A DNA stretch of 64,000 nucleotides from Pseudomonadota bacterium (GTDB taxonomy: Bacteria > Desulfobacterota > Desulfobacteria > Desulfobacterales > Desulfolunaceae): assembly GCA_018818835.1 (NCBI GenBank), contig JAHIRD010000106.1, positions 18,048 through 82,047 of the forward strand, in the 5' to 3' direction. The notes under the pieces are model-generated. The model saw nothing but the letters and a program-made list of their open reading frames with translations, made no database searches and was not told where the DNA came from. The position numbers were made by a program, and so were the translations under genes. This document shows, one piece after another, positions 1-9,736 of the stretch. Positions within the stretch are counted from its first letter, which is position 1. The number at the start of each line of letters is the position of its first letter.

Positions 1-1501
1 GTTCGGCTGCCGACGATGTCTCTTCCGCGTGTGCTGTGTTTTGCCGGGTGGCATCGTCAATGTAGGCAAGGCTTTTATTGACCTGGGATATACTTTGAGC
101 CTGTTCATTACTGGCATCTGCAATTTCTCCCACCAGATTGGCCACTTTGGAAATGGATTCGTTCATCTCGGTCAGGGCTTCGGCTGTTTTTTCGGCAATG
201 GCACTGCCGCCTTCAACCCGTTTGGCTGAATTTTCAATAAGGTGCGTTGTGTTCTGGGCGGCCTTTGCACTCAAGGCGGCCAGATTACGAACTTCTTGTG
301 CCACAACGGCAAAGCCTTTTCCATGTTTTCCTGCACGGGCTGCTTCAACCGCAGCGTTCAGGGCAAGCAAATTGGTTTGAAATGCGATGGAATCAATGGT
401 TTGGATTATTTTTGAAATTTCTTTACTGGACTCGCTGATAGACTCCATGGCCTGAATCATTTTATTCATTTTTTCCACGCCGTTCTGGCTGGCATCCCTT
501 GCTGTATTGGCCAATTCCCTTGCTTGAAATGCATTCTGGGCATTGGCCCGGGTCTGGGCCCCGATCTGGGCCATAGTGGCCACGGTTTCTTCGATGGACG
601 CAGCCTGATTGGAAGCGCTCTCTGAAAGCGAGGTACTGGAATCCAGGACTTGGTTAGACCCTGCGTCCACCTGTTCAGCCGAGGACAGCAATTCACTGAC
701 AATGCTATTTAAGTTGTTGATCATCATGATCAGAGAAGACCCAAGCACATCTTTGTCCGAGGCCATGCGGATGGAGGTTTGGAGGTTGCCATGGGCAATG
801 TCCGATGCGGCCAGCGCTTTGATTTTCAATTCCTCGGTCACAGCGTTCAGGGCCATGCTCATTTTTCCAATTTCGTCATTTCCCTCGGGAAGTCTCTGGG
901 AAAGATCGCCGTTTTTTAAGATGGTGGCATATTCGGCGATTCTGTAAACAGGCCGGATGATGTAACGGGTCATGCTTATGAAAAGGGTGAGTAGCAGAAA
1001 TATGTTGGTGATGACATTGGCAATAATGATCGTAATCAGCGATTGTCTGAGTTCCTGGTTCACAAAACGTTTGCTGGTATAGAGTTCGACCCGTCCCACC
1101 TGGGAATCGTCGTAAATGATGGGTTTCGTTTTTACAATGTATTTGTCCGGGACCTTATCCGTGGCAGGTATAATGTTCCAGGTTTCATTTCGCATTTTGC
1201 CCATAAGGATTCTATCATCGAGGGGATCTTTGACCAGGATGGCAAAAATGGTTTCTTCCATCATTTCAGATGTGATGGAATCTTCAATCTGCTTTTCATC
1301 GAAATCCCACAGAGGCGAGGCCAAAAGGTTGGCGATGCGTGTGCTGGTCTGGTCTGAAAATATATCAAGGGCCCTGGTTTTGGCCCTGCTGTCGACCATA
1401 AACTGAACGGCACCATAGATGCCAAGAATAATGGTGGTCACGCTGATAAGTATAAGACCTTGACGAGTCTGGATACTTTTATGCCATTTAATTTTCATCA
1501 T
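1..1501 (-). CDS. Methyl-accepting chemotaxis protein (3' end cut off by the window)
   Basis: Transmembrane chemoreceptor that signals to CheA/CheW. Reading the minus strand from the ATG at 1501 gives an open frame to the window edge, so the C-terminus is missing. Visible in order: membrane segment at residues ~14-35, a short periplasmic sensor (~36-152) with an ASPLWDFD motif like Cache-type sensors, second membrane segment ~154-176, HAMP domain ~177-230, and a methyl-accepting signalling domain. The signalling hairpin contains the near-invariant [19 protein letters not shown] stretch. There is a double ATG (1501/1498) and only a weak Shine-Dalgarno. The ligand is unknown. It does not belong functionally to the LPS genes that follow. 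Confidence 0.93.
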   Translation of the reverse strand, partial: MMKIKWHKSIQTRQGLILISVTTIILGIYGAVQFMVDSRAKTRALDIFSDQTSTRIANLLASPLWDFDEKQIEDSITSEMMEETIFAILVKDPLDDRILMGKMRNETWNIIPATDKVPDKYIVKTKPIIYDDSQVGRVELYTSKRFVNQELRQSLITIIIANVITNIFLLLTLFISMTRYIIRPVYRIAEYATILKNGDLSQRLPEGNDEIGKMSMALNAVTEELKIKALAASDIAHGNLQTSIRMASDKDVLGSSLIMMINNLNSIVSELLSSAEQVDAGSNQVLDSSTSLSESASNQAASIEETVATMAQIGAQTRANAQNAFQARELANTARDASQNGVEKMNKMIQAMESISESSKEISKIIQTIDSIAFQTNLLALNAAVEAARAGKHGKGFAVVAQEVRNLAALSAKAAQNTTHLIENSAKRVEGGSAIAEKTAEALTEMNESISKVANLVGEIADASNEQAQSISQVNKSLAYIDDATRQNTAHAEETSSAAE

Positions 1502-1705
1502 AAGAGTTCATATGGTTGCATTGGATCGGTGAGTTTGTGAAAAAGAAAAACTGGCCCGCCGGTTTATAAGGATGGACGTCAGATCCGGAACTAGGTCAGT
1601 CGTTTGAAGAAAAAAAACCTTGTTTCATCTTACAAAAAACAGAAACTTATGTCAACGGTAAGGGAGGGATTAACGCGAACTCACTCTCGTCCAGCAAAGG
1701 GGTGT

Positions 1706-1888
1706 TCAAAAAATCAATGACAGAATCTTTGACGATAAGATCAAAAGACTCTTCATCAGGAAAGTCAAGGTCGCGTTGGGATAGAATTCCTTGAGGGCTT
1801 TGAAATATGATGTGCTATGAAAAACGTCTCCAAAGGGTTGGAGCTGAATAGTACAGACTTTTTTTATGGAAGGGTGATTGGTTCTCAT
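1706..1888 (-). pseudogene. Truncated GT9 (heptosyltransferase-like) N-terminal fragment
   Basis: The ATG at 1888 overlaps the stop of the DUF6165 gene (ATGA), the usual layout of a translationally coupled second gene. The first ~44 residues read like the N-terminus of a GT9 glycosyltransferase: a basic start, then IQLQPFGDVFHSTSYFKALK, resembling the IRLxxLGDVxxTxP motif of WaaC/WaaF proteins, then FYPNATLTFL. After this the frame runs out of similarity and stops at residue 60, where GT9 proteins have ~330. Another frame (SFDLIVKDSVIDFLN) stays open to about 1640 but I do not recognise it as GT9. Best read as a gene decayed by deletion at the left end of the LPS locus. Confidence 0.6.
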
Positions 1889-2271
1889 GCCTTGTTTTTA
1901 TAATCCACGTATTCTTTTTCTTCAACAAGTTCTGACTTGTATGTTAGATTGATTTCTTTTTTTATTTCAGCTCGATCATCATTTGTAAAATAAATGCTCC
2001 GGGCAAGGTCTATGAATTCGTTGTCAAAGGCTTTATCGGTTTCCTTGATCCTGATTTTATCTTCGATCTCCCAGAGTCTCAGGTTAATGGACCGGAGTTT
2101 GATGAATTCATCGGACTCCGTCCCTATACCACAGTCCATCATGGGTTTGAGAAGCATCTCGTATTCTTTTCTGATGTTCACTATTTTTGAAGGGTTTGAA
2201 ACTTTTTCAAGTTTTATGGAAAGGATTGTCACCTTATCCACAAGCTCCCCTGTGGAGATATCGATTTTCAT
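1885..2271 (-). CDS. DUF6165 family protein
   Basis: A 128-residue cytoplasmic protein. The N-terminus MKIDISTGELVDKVTILSIK matches the signature of the DUF6165 family, known from LPS/surface-polysaccharide loci but without established biochemistry. The start at 2271 is chosen because GGAGGG lies just upstream; the longer frame to 2325 has no Shine-Dalgarno. Mostly helical and charged. It overlaps the following GT9 fragment by an ATGA junction, so the pair was once one transcriptional unit. Base composition is lower in GC than the neighbouring core genes. Confidence 0.7.
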   Translation of the reverse strand: MKIDISTGELVDKVTILSIKLEKVSNPSKIVNIRKEYEMLLKPMMDCGIGTESDEFIKLRSINLRLWEIEDKIRIKETDKAFDNEFIDLARSIYFTNDDRAEIKKEINLTYKSELVEEKEYVDYKNKA

Positions 2272-2474
2272 CAAAACCCTCCGAAAAATTGTTAAAAATA
2301 CGTGTAAATGCCTGATCGCGAACATGGAATATAGAGGCTCAACAGGGGGCTGTCAAGAAATAACTCGGTTATCATGTCCGTTCATGAAACCCTGGAAATG
2401 AAAACTATTGATCATGTTTTTGTTTAATCGTATTGTCCAATGATTTTAATGCACCATTTATTTCACGAAACCGG

Positions 2475-3518
2475 ATGAAAAACATGGATTTTGAACGTAT
2501 CTTGATTATACGCCTATCGGCCCTTGGTGATGTGGTTCATACCCTTGCCTTTGTGAATAGGCTTAAAAAAGCAAGGCCCCAGGCCCATATTACCTGGATT
2601 CTTCAGCCCTTGACCTTTGATTTGGTCAAATACCAGAAAAACGTAGACCGGTTTGTTGTTTATGACCGTAAAGGGGGCCTCAAATCATTAAAGCATATCG
2701 CAGGGGAACTCAACGGAGAAATCTTTGACCGGGTGTTTATGCTTCAGGTCAGTTTGAAAGCCAGCCTGATTTCCCTATGCGCCAGGGGAGCCGTGAAACT
2801 GGGCTTTGATTTCAGACGTTCCAGGGAATTCCAGTGGCTTTTTTCCAGCTGCAGGATTCCCCATCATCCTCCGGGTCATGTTTTGGATCAGTTTTTTGAA
2901 TTTCTTGATGATCAGAAGATACCCGACTGCCCCCTTGACTGGAACATTGATTTTACAGAAGAGGAACTGGCCTATAAGGAAGGGTTCTTTAAAACCATTG
3001 AACGGCCGGTGGTCTCCTTTGTTATTGCGTCGTCAAATAAGGAAAAGGACTGGAACGCCGAAGGATATGCCCAGGTCATTGACGAGGTGGATACACGTTT
3101 AAACCTTCAGCCCATGATTGTGGGGGGGCCCAGTGCCTGGGAAAGAGAACTTACGGACAGAATCATACAGCTGTGCAGGACACGTCCCCTTATTGCCCTG
3201 GAAAAACCTGTGCGCCATACCTTACTCCAGCTGGCAGGGTCAGATGTGGTGGTGGCACCGGACACCGGCCCCATGCACATGGCCGTGGCTCTGAACGTTC
3301 CCACTGTGGCACTGTACGGGTATTCTGACCCCAGACGCTGTGGGCCCTATGGCCGTTTTCAGGATCTTTTGATCGACAAATACAATCTCCCCGGCGAGGG
3401 GGAAAAAAAGATCACGAGAAAGACCAAGAAAGGACGGACCCACCAGATTCGGCCCCAGGAGGTGATAGAAAAAATCGAATACGCCCTTAGAATGTATCCC
3501 AGACCCCAGGGGCGTTGA
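2475..3518 (+). CDS. GT9 family heptosyltransferase-like glycosyltransferase
   Basis: Predicted ADP-heptose:LPS heptosyltransferase-type enzyme (GT-B fold, GT9) acting on inner-core LPS at the cytoplasmic face of the inner membrane. The N-terminus ILIIRLSALGDVVHTLAFV is the GT9 nucleotide-sugar signature, and the C-terminal half has SDVVVAPDTGPMHMAVAL, the conserved D-TGPMH loop of WaaC/WaaF proteins. About 347 residues from the ATG at 2475; a TTG at 2433 would add 14 residues, but neither has a strong Shine-Dalgarno. The basic tail (KKITRKTKKGR) is typical of membrane-associated GT9 enzymes. It is divergent from the DUF6165 gene. The exact acceptor (Kdo, Hep I or other) cannot be read from sequence. 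Confidence 0.88.
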   Translation: MKNMDFERILIIRLSALGDVVHTLAFVNRLKKARPQAHITWILQPLTFDLVKYQKNVDRFVVYDRKGGLKSLKHIAGELNGEIFDRVFMLQVSLKASLISLCARGAVKLGFDFRRSREFQWLFSSCRIPHHPPGHVLDQFFEFLDDQKIPDCPLDWNIDFTEEELAYKEGFFKTIERPVVSFVIASSNKEKDWNAEGYAQVIDEVDTRLNLQPMIVGGPSAWERELTDRIIQLCRTRPLIALEKPVRHTLLQLAGSDVVVAPDTGPMHMAVALNVPTVALYGYSDPRRCGPYGRFQDLLIDKYNLPGEGEKKITRKTKKGRTHQIRPQEVIEKIEYALRMYPRPQGR

Positions 3519-3575
3519 CTCATTCCATAAGGTCAAATGCGTGCGTGTCAGTGTAGATCAAGGGCTTCCATTAAA

Positions 3576-3617
3576 GATGAACTCGCAAAAAGTCGACGTA
3601 TGGCTATGGACCTTTTT
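3576..3617 (+). repeat. Solo end of a dispersed MITE-like repeat
   Basis: Reads GATGAACTCGCAAAAAGTCG followed by ACGTATGGCTATGGACC. The same end sequence occurs at 22294-22334, 35601-35632 (opposite orientation) and as the right end of the complete element at 57978-58127. Its right edge touches the stop codon of the Kdo kinase gene. Confidence 0.7.
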
Positions 3618-4314
3618 AAGACGCCTTCAGTAAAGCGAGTTCCTGAACAAGAATGTCCACCATGATTGTGGGTAGCTTATATTTCAGAACAGCTCGTGTC
3701 CATCGTTTGATATAGGCTTTGCATAGCTTTTTTTGGGACATGGGGCTGATATGGGCCTTGTCAAAATCAATGATGAATACCTTGCCATCACCGTCCACCA
3801 GGACATTTCCGGGATGAAGATCCACATGATGAATCCGGTTTACAATGAGACGATTGATCTGTTCGGCTGTTTTCTTGAGGGCCTCCGCGCTCTGTTCCGG
3901 AATCTTGGTGCAGATGTCTGTCAGTGAGCGAGTGTTTTCGATCTTCCGGGTGATGAGGTAGGCCTTGTAAAACTGGCTTCCCCGTATGGCCCAGGCCAGG
4001 GGCTCGGGACTTGACACCCCCAGGCTTCGAACGGTCTCGAGCATCTCGTATTCCTGTCTGGATCGTGCTTTCCCGGATCTTAGATAGACATCTGAGATTA
4101 GATGGCGAATCAGACCGCCACGTTTGTAATGCTTAATGACTACAGGCCCAACCCCGCTAAGGTTAGTTTCAAAAATCATGGCCCTTCCCGCCAGAATGTC
4201 TTCACAATCCATGGGTGGTTTTTCAAACGCACAGACCAGGTCTTCACGTGCCTTTTGATCAAGGTTCAGTTCTGTTCCCATCTGGTAGGGGAAATGACGA
4301 TGGATTTTTATCAT
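3616..4314 (-). CDS. kdkA: 3-deoxy-D-manno-octulosonate (Kdo) kinase family protein
   Basis: Predicted LPS kinase that phosphorylates Kdo of Kdo-lipid IVA (KdkA/WaaP, protein-kinase-like fold), inner-membrane-associated on the cytoplasmic side. At 232 residues it is close to known KdkA proteins. The catalytic loop HHVDLHPGN is at residues 162-170 (Asp165, Asn170) and the metal-binding IIDFD at 181-185. The conserved lysine of the N-lobe is probably in VVIKHYKRGG (~58-66). The start lies 1 base after the stop of the GT9 gene upstream, so it is co-translated with it. The product could be another WaaP-type heptose kinase; Kdo kinase is favoured by length and by the waaA/kdsB context. Confidence 0.85.
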   Translation of the reverse strand: MIKIHRHFPYQMGTELNLDQKAREDLVCAFEKPPMDCEDILAGRAMIFETNLSGVGPVVIKHYKRGGLIRHLISDVYLRSGKARSRQEYEMLETVRSLGVSSPEPLAWAIRGSQFYKAYLITRKIENTRSLTDICTKIPEQSAEALKKTAEQINRLIVNRIHHVDLHPGNVLVDGDGKVFIIDFDKAHISPMSQKKLCKAYIKRWTRAVLKYKLPTIMVDILVQELALLKAS

Positions 4315-4315
4315 G

Positions 4316-5320
4316 TCACGATATGTCCAGTAGAGAGTTTATGGCTGAAATGACATCAGCCGAGTCCAGGTCCTTCATGCAGGCATCGGTCCCCATGGGG
4401 CAACGCCGCCCGCCATGCCTGCTGCACGGCTTACAGTCCAGTTTTTTTTCCACCACCCGTGCCTTGTTTTTCCAGGGGCCGAAACCGAAGGCGGGGGATG
4501 TGGCACAAAATATGACCACCGTGGGAATCTTAAAGGCAGATGCCATGTGAAGGGACATGCTGTCATTGCAGACCACGAGGTTTGCATGTTTCATGATGTA
4601 AAGTGCGTCGGGAATGCTTGTTTTTCCGGCCAGATCAATGACGTCAATTCCTTTTGCCACCATGGCGTTGGTTTCCATATCCTCCCTGGCACCAAGAAGC
4701 AGAACTCCAACGCCTTTGTCTAAAAGATAAGACGCTGTTTTTCTAAACCCGTCATGATGCCACATCTTGGTTTCCCAGGCGCTTCCCGGGACAAGAACCG
4801 CATAGGGTTTGTCCGGAATATGGGCGCGGATTTTTTCTCCAATCGTCAATGGGTCCGGTGCAAAAAGTCTCATGTCTGTCTCAAACAAGGACGGATCACC
4901 ATGGCCTTTGAGAATGGACAGATTACGAATGACATCATGGTCTTTTGGATTTCGAGTAAAGGTCTGGTGATATAGAAAAGAGAGTTTGGCTTCACGAAAA
5001 CCGATTCTCACGGGTATCTTCGAAAGAAACAGAAGCACAGAGGTTCTGTATGACCGGTGCAGGGAATACACCGCCTGGAAACCCATTTGTCGGATACGCC
5101 GGGCCATGGCAAAAAGCCCTTTAAACCCGGCATCCATGCCCCGTTTGTCATAGGCAATGACGCCGGAGAGCAGGGGATCATGTTCAATAAGTTTCGATGA
5201 AAGTGGGGTGGTCATCATCCATAGTTCAGCATCCGGATAGATCTGTTTGATTCCGGAGATGACCGGTGTGGATAAAATGGTGTCACCCAGAAAGCTAGTC
5301 TGAACAATCAGTATTTTCAT
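4316..5320 (-). CDS. waaF: ADP-heptose:LPS heptosyltransferase II-like (GT9)
   Basis: GT9 enzyme, 334 residues, predicted to add heptose to the inner core. The N-terminus MKILIVQTSFLGDTILSTPV is the GT9 signature. The C-terminal domain has NLVVCNDSMSLHMASAFKIP, where NDSM-LHMA replaces the usual D-TGPMHMA. Near the C-terminus there are four cysteines within CKPCSRHGGRRCPMGTDAC, as in the WaaF group. The start at 5320 is preceded by AAAGG; the longer frame to 5398 lacks a ribosome site. Middle gene of a minus-strand run, UDP-xylose synthase - this gene - kdkA. The symbol is by family resemblance; the acceptor was not determined. Confidence 0.85.
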   Translation of the reverse strand: MKILIVQTSFLGDTILSTPVISGIKQIYPDAELWMMTTPLSSKLIEHDPLLSGVIAYDKRGMDAGFKGLFAMARRIRQMGFQAVYSLHRSYRTSVLLFLSKIPVRIGFREAKLSFLYHQTFTRNPKDHDVIRNLSILKGHGDPSLFETDMRLFAPDPLTIGEKIRAHIPDKPYAVLVPGSAWETKMWHHDGFRKTASYLLDKGVGVLLLGAREDMETNAMVAKGIDVIDLAGKTSIPDALYIMKHANLVVCNDSMSLHMASAFKIPTVVIFCATSPAFGFGPWKNKARVVEKKLDCKPCSRHGGRRCPMGTDACMKDLDSADVISAINSLLDIS

Positions 5321-5411
5321 AGTGCCTTTCAGGCGGGAAGCTTCGACGTGTTGATCTGTTTTAATCCGTAAAAAGTTATCATTCCCGCTGACCATCAAGG
5401 ACGGCCAGGAT

Positions 5412-6368
5412 TTAATACCCCTCTTGCTTGATCAGGGAATCGAAATAATCGATGGTTTTGAGCAAACCGTCTTTTAAGGAAACACGAGGCTCCCAGTTGA
5501 GGCAGGCTCTGGCTTTGCTGATGTCCGGCTTCCTTTGTTTCGGATCATCCTGGGGCAGGGTGACAAAGCAGAGTTCGGATTTGGACCCGGTGAGTTCAAG
5601 AATCAATCGGATCAACTCAAGAATGGTGAATTCTCCGGGGTTCCCCAGATTCATAGGCCCTGTGACTTCATAGGGCGTATCCATGAGTTTGATAAAACCA
5701 TCGATCATGTCATCAACATAGCAGAACGAACGGGTCTGGGCCCCATCGCCGTAGACAGTAATGGCCTCACCTTTTAATGCCTGCATGATGAAGTTGGAGA
5801 CCACACGCCCGTCATTGGGGTGCATTCGGGGGCCGTAGGTGTTGAAAATTCGTGCCACCTTGATCTCCATCTTGTGCTGACGCCTATAATCAAAAAACAG
5901 GGTTTCAGCACAGCGCTTCCCCTCGTCATAACAGGAACGGGGTCCGATGCAGTTGACATTCCCCCAGTATTCTTCAGGTTGGGGATGGATTGTGGGGTCA
6001 CCGTATACTTCGGATGTGGATGCCTGGAAAATTTTTGCTTTGACACGTTTGGCAAGGCCCAGCATATTGATGGCACCGTGGACATTAACCTTGGTGGTTT
6101 GAACAGGATCATTCTGATAATGGATTGGTGAGGCCGGGCATGCCAGATTGTAAATTTCATCCACCTCAATGTACATGGGGAAGGTTATATCATGGCGGAT
6201 TACCTCAAAAAAAGGGTTGTTGAGCAGGTGCACGATATTCTGCTTGGAACCCGTATAAAAATTATCCGCGCAGATGACTTCACACCCTTCATTCAAAAGT
6301 CTTTCACAAAGAAATGACCCTAAAAATCCGGCGCCGCCGGTGACCAGAACCCGTTTTCGAATATGCAT
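5412..6368 (-). CDS. UDP-glucuronate decarboxylase (UDP-xylose synthase)
   Basis: Extended short-chain dehydrogenase that converts UDP-glucuronate to UDP-xylose (or a related nucleotide-sugar epimerase/decarboxylase) with bound NAD. 318 residues. Rossmann motif GGAGFLG at 11-17, STSEVYGDP with the catalytic Thr/Ser region at ~118-125, and YDEGK with Tyr147 and Lys151. The run [18 protein letters not shown] is characteristic of UXS-type enzymes. The start has AAGGTG upstream. First gene of the minus-strand waaF-kdkA unit, which suggests that xylose or a derived pentose goes into the LPS core or O-antigen. Confidence 0.9.
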   Translation of the reverse strand: MHIRKRVLVTGGAGFLGSFLCERLLNEGCEVICADNFYTGSKQNIVHLLNNPFFEVIRHDITFPMYIEVDEIYNLACPASPIHYQNDPVQTTKVNVHGAINMLGLAKRVKAKIFQASTSEVYGDPTIHPQPEEYWGNVNCIGPRSCYDEGKRCAETLFFDYRRQHKMEIKVARIFNTYGPRMHPNDGRVVSNFIMQALKGEAITVYGDGAQTRSFCYVDDMIDGFIKLMDTPYEVTGPMNLGNPGEFTILELIRLILELTGSKSELCFVTLPQDDPKQRKPDISKARACLNWEPRVSLKDGLLKTIDYFDSLIKQEGY

Positions 6369-6519
6369 GTGTTCACCTTAAATAATATCCAAAAAAGAAA
6401 ACAGCTATCACAAAGATGCTGTTTTGGCCAGATAATAAATAGTAACAATGGTTGACAGTCCAATATAACCTATTTTAAAAAATATAGATTTTTGATAGTA
6501 TACAGGACAATTGTGCAGG

Positions 6520-6830
6520 TTACAGGAAGTATTGGGAATTTCTTAAAAACCTTAGACATCTTTGTGCTTGCATCCTATGTGGACGGATTGGGGATATCGC
6601 TTCTTGATGCCCAGGCATGCGGGCTGCCCGTTATCGGGTGCCGTGTGGATGGGAGCAATGGTGTCTTAGTGCCGTCGAGGGGCCTGAAATTGCTTGCCGA
6701 TTCCATTCTTATACTCCTGGATGATGAAAAAAGAAACAGGCTGGGTGGGGCCGCACGCATCAGTGTCTAAAATTTTAGCATTCAGACAACCATCAATAAA
6801 AATAGTGTTTTGTATAGGGAACTTATATAG
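6520..6830 (+). pseudogene. GT4 glycosyltransferase 3' remnant with frameshift
   Basis: Only the C-terminal ~100 residues of a GT4 enzyme remain. The frame reads TGSIGNFLKTLDIFVLASY then GLGISLLDAQACGLPV, closely matching the intact gene at 16319-17434 (DIFVLPSYQEGLGSSILDAQALGLPV-type region). Nine residues around the GGVPEIV motif are missing (CRVDG is joined to SNGVLVP). The frame stops at 6770, but another frame from 6774 continues the homology (FSIQTTINKNSVLYRELI) to a stop at 6828-6830. The N-terminal two thirds is absent. It is the mate of the kdsB remnant at 16076-16252: together they bracket the LPS block. Confidence 0.8.
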
Positions 6831-6837
6831 GCGGGAC

Positions 6838-7608
6838 ATGGCGAAAAATATTACCGGAATTATCATAACGCTGAATGAGGAAAAGCATATTCAGGCATGC
6901 ATTGAATCCCTGCAAAGGGTCTGCCATGAAGTGATTGTCGTTGATTCGTTAAGCACGGATTGCACGGTTTCAATTGCTGAAGAATGCGGTGCCCGGATTA
7001 TCAAACAGACCTATCTGGGCGATGGCCCTCAAAAGGCCTTTGGTGTTCCCTATGCGGCTAACGACTGGATTCTGAGTTTGGATGCAGACGAACGTTTGGA
7101 TGATGATCTTGTCAATGAATTGATGCGTCTCGACTTAACCCGTGATGATACAGCCTATGCGTTTAAACGAAAAAATTATGTCGGGGACCATTGGATCAAG
7201 GCGGCGGGCTTTTACCCGGATTATGTCACCCGACTTTATAACCGGAAAACATCGGGTTATCTGGACAAAAAAGCGCATTCAAAAGTAAAAGCGCCCCGAA
7301 TAAAGAAAGTCAGGGCACATATTCTCCACTATACATATCACGATTACTCTCACTGGATGGAGCGTTTGAACTGGCTTACGACACGTGATGCCTGGGCCTA
7401 TTATCAAAAAGGGAAAAAACAGTCCGCATTACGGCCGTTTTTCAGTGCAACAGGCGCTTTTATTCGAAAATTTTTTATCAAGGGCGGCATATTTCAGGGT
7501 GTTGATGGCATGACCGTGACTCTTACAACAGTGATGAGAGCCTATATGAAATATATAAAGCTCAATGAAATGCATGAAGAAGCAAAAAAAACGGCGGCAA
7601 AAAAATGA
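6838..7608 (+). CDS. GT2 glycosyltransferase, WaaE/KdtX-like LPS core enzyme
   Basis: 256-residue GT-A family 2 glycosyltransferase similar to WaaE/KdtX, which adds beta-1,4-glucose to inner-core heptose. Starts with the family motif GIIITLNEEKHIQACIESL; DSLSTDCT is the nucleotide-binding region; the DxD-type motif is SLDADER (~residues 80-86). The C-terminal half (HYSHW-type region, TRDAWAYYQKGK, GVDGM) is that of the WaaE group. The ATG at 6838 has GGCGGG directly upstream, although the open frame extends further left over the GT4 remnant. Cytoplasmic, membrane-associated by its basic C-terminus. Confidence 0.85.
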   Translation: MAKNITGIIITLNEEKHIQACIESLQRVCHEVIVVDSLSTDCTVSIAEECGARIIKQTYLGDGPQKAFGVPYAANDWILSLDADERLDDDLVNELMRLDLTRDDTAYAFKRKNYVGDHWIKAAGFYPDYVTRLYNRKTSGYLDKKAHSKVKAPRIKKVRAHILHYTYHDYSHWMERLNWLTTRDAWAYYQKGKKQSALRPFFSATGAFIRKFFIKGGIFQGVDGMTVTLTTVMRAYMKYIKLNEMHEEAKKTAAKK

Positions 7609-7733
7609 CCTATTATTTTATGAAATGACATCGCCACACAAAGGGGTTTAGCACCACCTCTGGCCTTGAGAGGGTATGGATAGATATTATTTGTTGAACA
7701 AGGCCTAACAACCCCCACATTAGATTGATACTC

Positions 7734-9092
7734 ATGATTTATAAAAAAATATTCAACGTCAACACGCTGAAACAAACGGCTTTCAATGACTGGTCTCATA
7801 TTGTCTTGCTTGGATCTATTTTGCTTTACGCATTTACGAGGTTCATTGATCCAGTTGCCAGCCAAATTGCCCAAGGGGTTCTGGTTTTTTACATGGCTTA
7901 TTTTTTTGTAAAGAACCCCGATCAGATAAGACGTGATCCCATGTATCTACTTTTCATAGGCGTTATCATTTCTCAAATAGCAACATGGGGTTCTGTGGAA
8001 ATGTTTCATCCTGAAATTCAGGATAATACCTTGAAAATTGACAAATTGGGGAAATTGTTCTTATTTATCCCGATTGCCTGGGGTTTGCAAAGAAAGCCAA
8101 AATGGGTGCCTATTGTATTGCTGACCGCATGTGTGGGCTTTACAGCGGATCTTCTTTTTGGCTGTGATTTTTTTGCCCAGGTGGCTTTAGCAATCCAAGG
8201 ACAACGAGTGGATTTTGGTGTGCGTAACGCACAGCACACGAGCATGGTGTTCGGCTTGATGGTCATCATAAGTATATTTTATATGGCTGTTGCAGACAAA
8301 AAAACAAAGATGGGGATCGCTTTTTTGTTTTTTACGATGGGTCTGGCAGGTCTGACGGTCACCCAAACTAGACAGACTTTTTTTGGGATTATTGTGGCAG
8401 TAGGCTTTGTGTTTATACTGTCATGTTTTTTAACAAAATTAAATCTGAAAAAAATAATGATTTCCGTAGTGATGATGGCTGTCCTATTCGGTACGGCCTC
8501 TTATTCAATCACAATAAATCACAGGCAGAACGAGGCATGGGATACAATCAAGACCTTTACCGATCCCATGCCTGAAAATCTTCAAACAGCGGGGAAAAAG
8601 GAAATTCTTGCCTATTATATCAGCAAGCAGAAGGATTCGGGTTCCGGTTTGAGGGTGAAATTGTGGCTTGGCATGCTGCCTTATGTGTATCAGAATCCGT
8701 TTCTCGGTTGGGGAAGTAACAGTATCGAAGGTTTAATAAAAAACAATCCGTATTTTATAAATGAAAAAAGTGTCACGAATATGGGGCATCTTCATAATTT
8801 CCACATCACCCTTTATATTTGCTGCGGGATTATCGGTGTTTTACTTATAAACGGGATATATGTTTGGTTGTTGCTCTCAAGTTTCAGGGACAGAAAGCAG
8901 ATACCCCACGGAGATCAATGGTTTCTTTTGTCGGTCGGTTTTGTGACTTATTGGCAGGTCATCAACTGTTTTGAAAATTTTAGCGGATTCTGGACTGGTG
9001 TATTTTGTCATAACCTGATTTTGGGCTGTATCTATGCACACTACTTTTCAAATAAGAAAGTACTCAACGTTTATTCTTTAATGAAATGGTAA
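7734..9092 (+). CDS. waaL: O-antigen ligase family protein
   Basis: Polytopic inner-membrane protein of ~452 residues with about 10-12 hydrophobic segments. The periplasmic loop contains the ligase signature: GSGLRVKLWLGMLPYVYQNP, then GWGSNSIE, then HLHNFHITLYICCG with the His of the conserved H-NxxL-type motif. It joins lipid-linked O-antigen to lipid A-core on the periplasmic side. ATG at 7734 preferred; an in-frame TTG at 7725 is possible. The last 22 bases overlap the 3' end of the convergent methyltransferase gene. The family also contains O-oligosaccharyltransferases, but the LPS context supports ligase. Confidence 0.85.
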   Translation: MIYKKIFNVNTLKQTAFNDWSHIVLLGSILLYAFTRFIDPVASQIAQGVLVFYMAYFFVKNPDQIRRDPMYLLFIGVIISQIATWGSVEMFHPEIQDNTLKIDKLGKLFLFIPIAWGLQRKPKWVPIVLLTACVGFTADLLFGCDFFAQVALAIQGQRVDFGVRNAQHTSMVFGLMVIISIFYMAVADKKTKMGIAFLFFTMGLAGLTVTQTRQTFFGIIVAVGFVFILSCFLTKLNLKKIMISVVMMAVLFGTASYSITINHRQNEAWDTIKTFTDPMPENLQTAGKKEILAYYISKQKDSGSGLRVKLWLGMLPYVYQNPFLGWGSNSIEGLIKNNPYFINEKSVTNMGHLHNFHITLYICCGIIGVLLINGIYVWLLLSSFRDRKQIPHGDQWFLLSVGFVTYWQVINCFENFSGFWTGVFCHNLILGCIYAHYFSNKKVLNVYSLMKW

Positions 9093-9736
9093 ACTAATAT
9101 ATCTCCATAAAGAAGATGCTCATTCCGATACATTTCAGGGAGTCTTCTTGTTAATATATTTTTTAATAACGGCCATGGGAATTTTTTCCCATGAAGTTTG
9201 TTTGAGGTTATCTTTTCTATTTTAACACCAGATTTTCTACGAATTCTTTCAATAAAAATCCTGTCAATGGGATGTATATGTCCCGCATCCCTTTCAATTT
9301 CATTTTTGGGCTCAAAATATTTTGGAAAACCAAGGTTAAAATAACGGAATCGACTATGTAAAGCTTCTGTATTCGGTGTAGTGAGAATCATATGCCCCCC
9401 CCTTTTCAGAACTCTGACATACTCATTAAAAAAGTCTGTAGGTCTTACAAGGTGTTCTATTCCTTCAACGGAAATACATAAATCAAAGGTTTCATCTTCA
9501 AATGGTAGCGGTTTATTCAGGTCATGTTGCAGAATATCTATTTTCTTATCCAACGTATCTCTATCAGGAGGAATAATATCAATAGCCGATACTGAAAATC
9601 CTTTATTGTTCAAATATGCTGCCATCACTCCTGATCCACAAGGGGCATCAAGAACCTTGAAGCCGTCTTTAATGTTAATCCGTTCAACAATTTCTTTCAC
9701 TCTGTCATGGGTTCCTTTGGCAGCCTGTTCTATCAT
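9071..9736 (-). CDS. Class I SAM-dependent methyltransferase
   Basis: 221-residue methyltransferase of the Methyltransf_11 type. Motif I is VLDAPCGSGVMA (~residues 28-39) and the acidic strand is SAIDIIPPD. The post-motif region FDLCISVEGIEHLVRP and LKRGGHMILTTPN are typical of small-molecule or sugar methyltransferases. Opposite strand to its neighbours and lower in GC, its 3' end overlapping waaL by 22 bases: signs of insertion into the locus. Likely modifies a surface sugar or lipid, by context only. Confidence 0.8.
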   Translation of the reverse strand: MIEQAAKGTHDRVKEIVERINIKDGFKVLDAPCGSGVMAAYLNNKGFSVSAIDIIPPDRDTLDKKIDILQHDLNKPLPFEDETFDLCISVEGIEHLVRPTDFFNEYVRVLKRGGHMILTTPNTEALHSRFRYFNLGFPKYFEPKNEIERDAGHIHPIDRIFIERIRRKSGVKIEKITSNKLHGKKFPWPLLKNILTRRLPEMYRNEHLLYGDILVYHFIKE

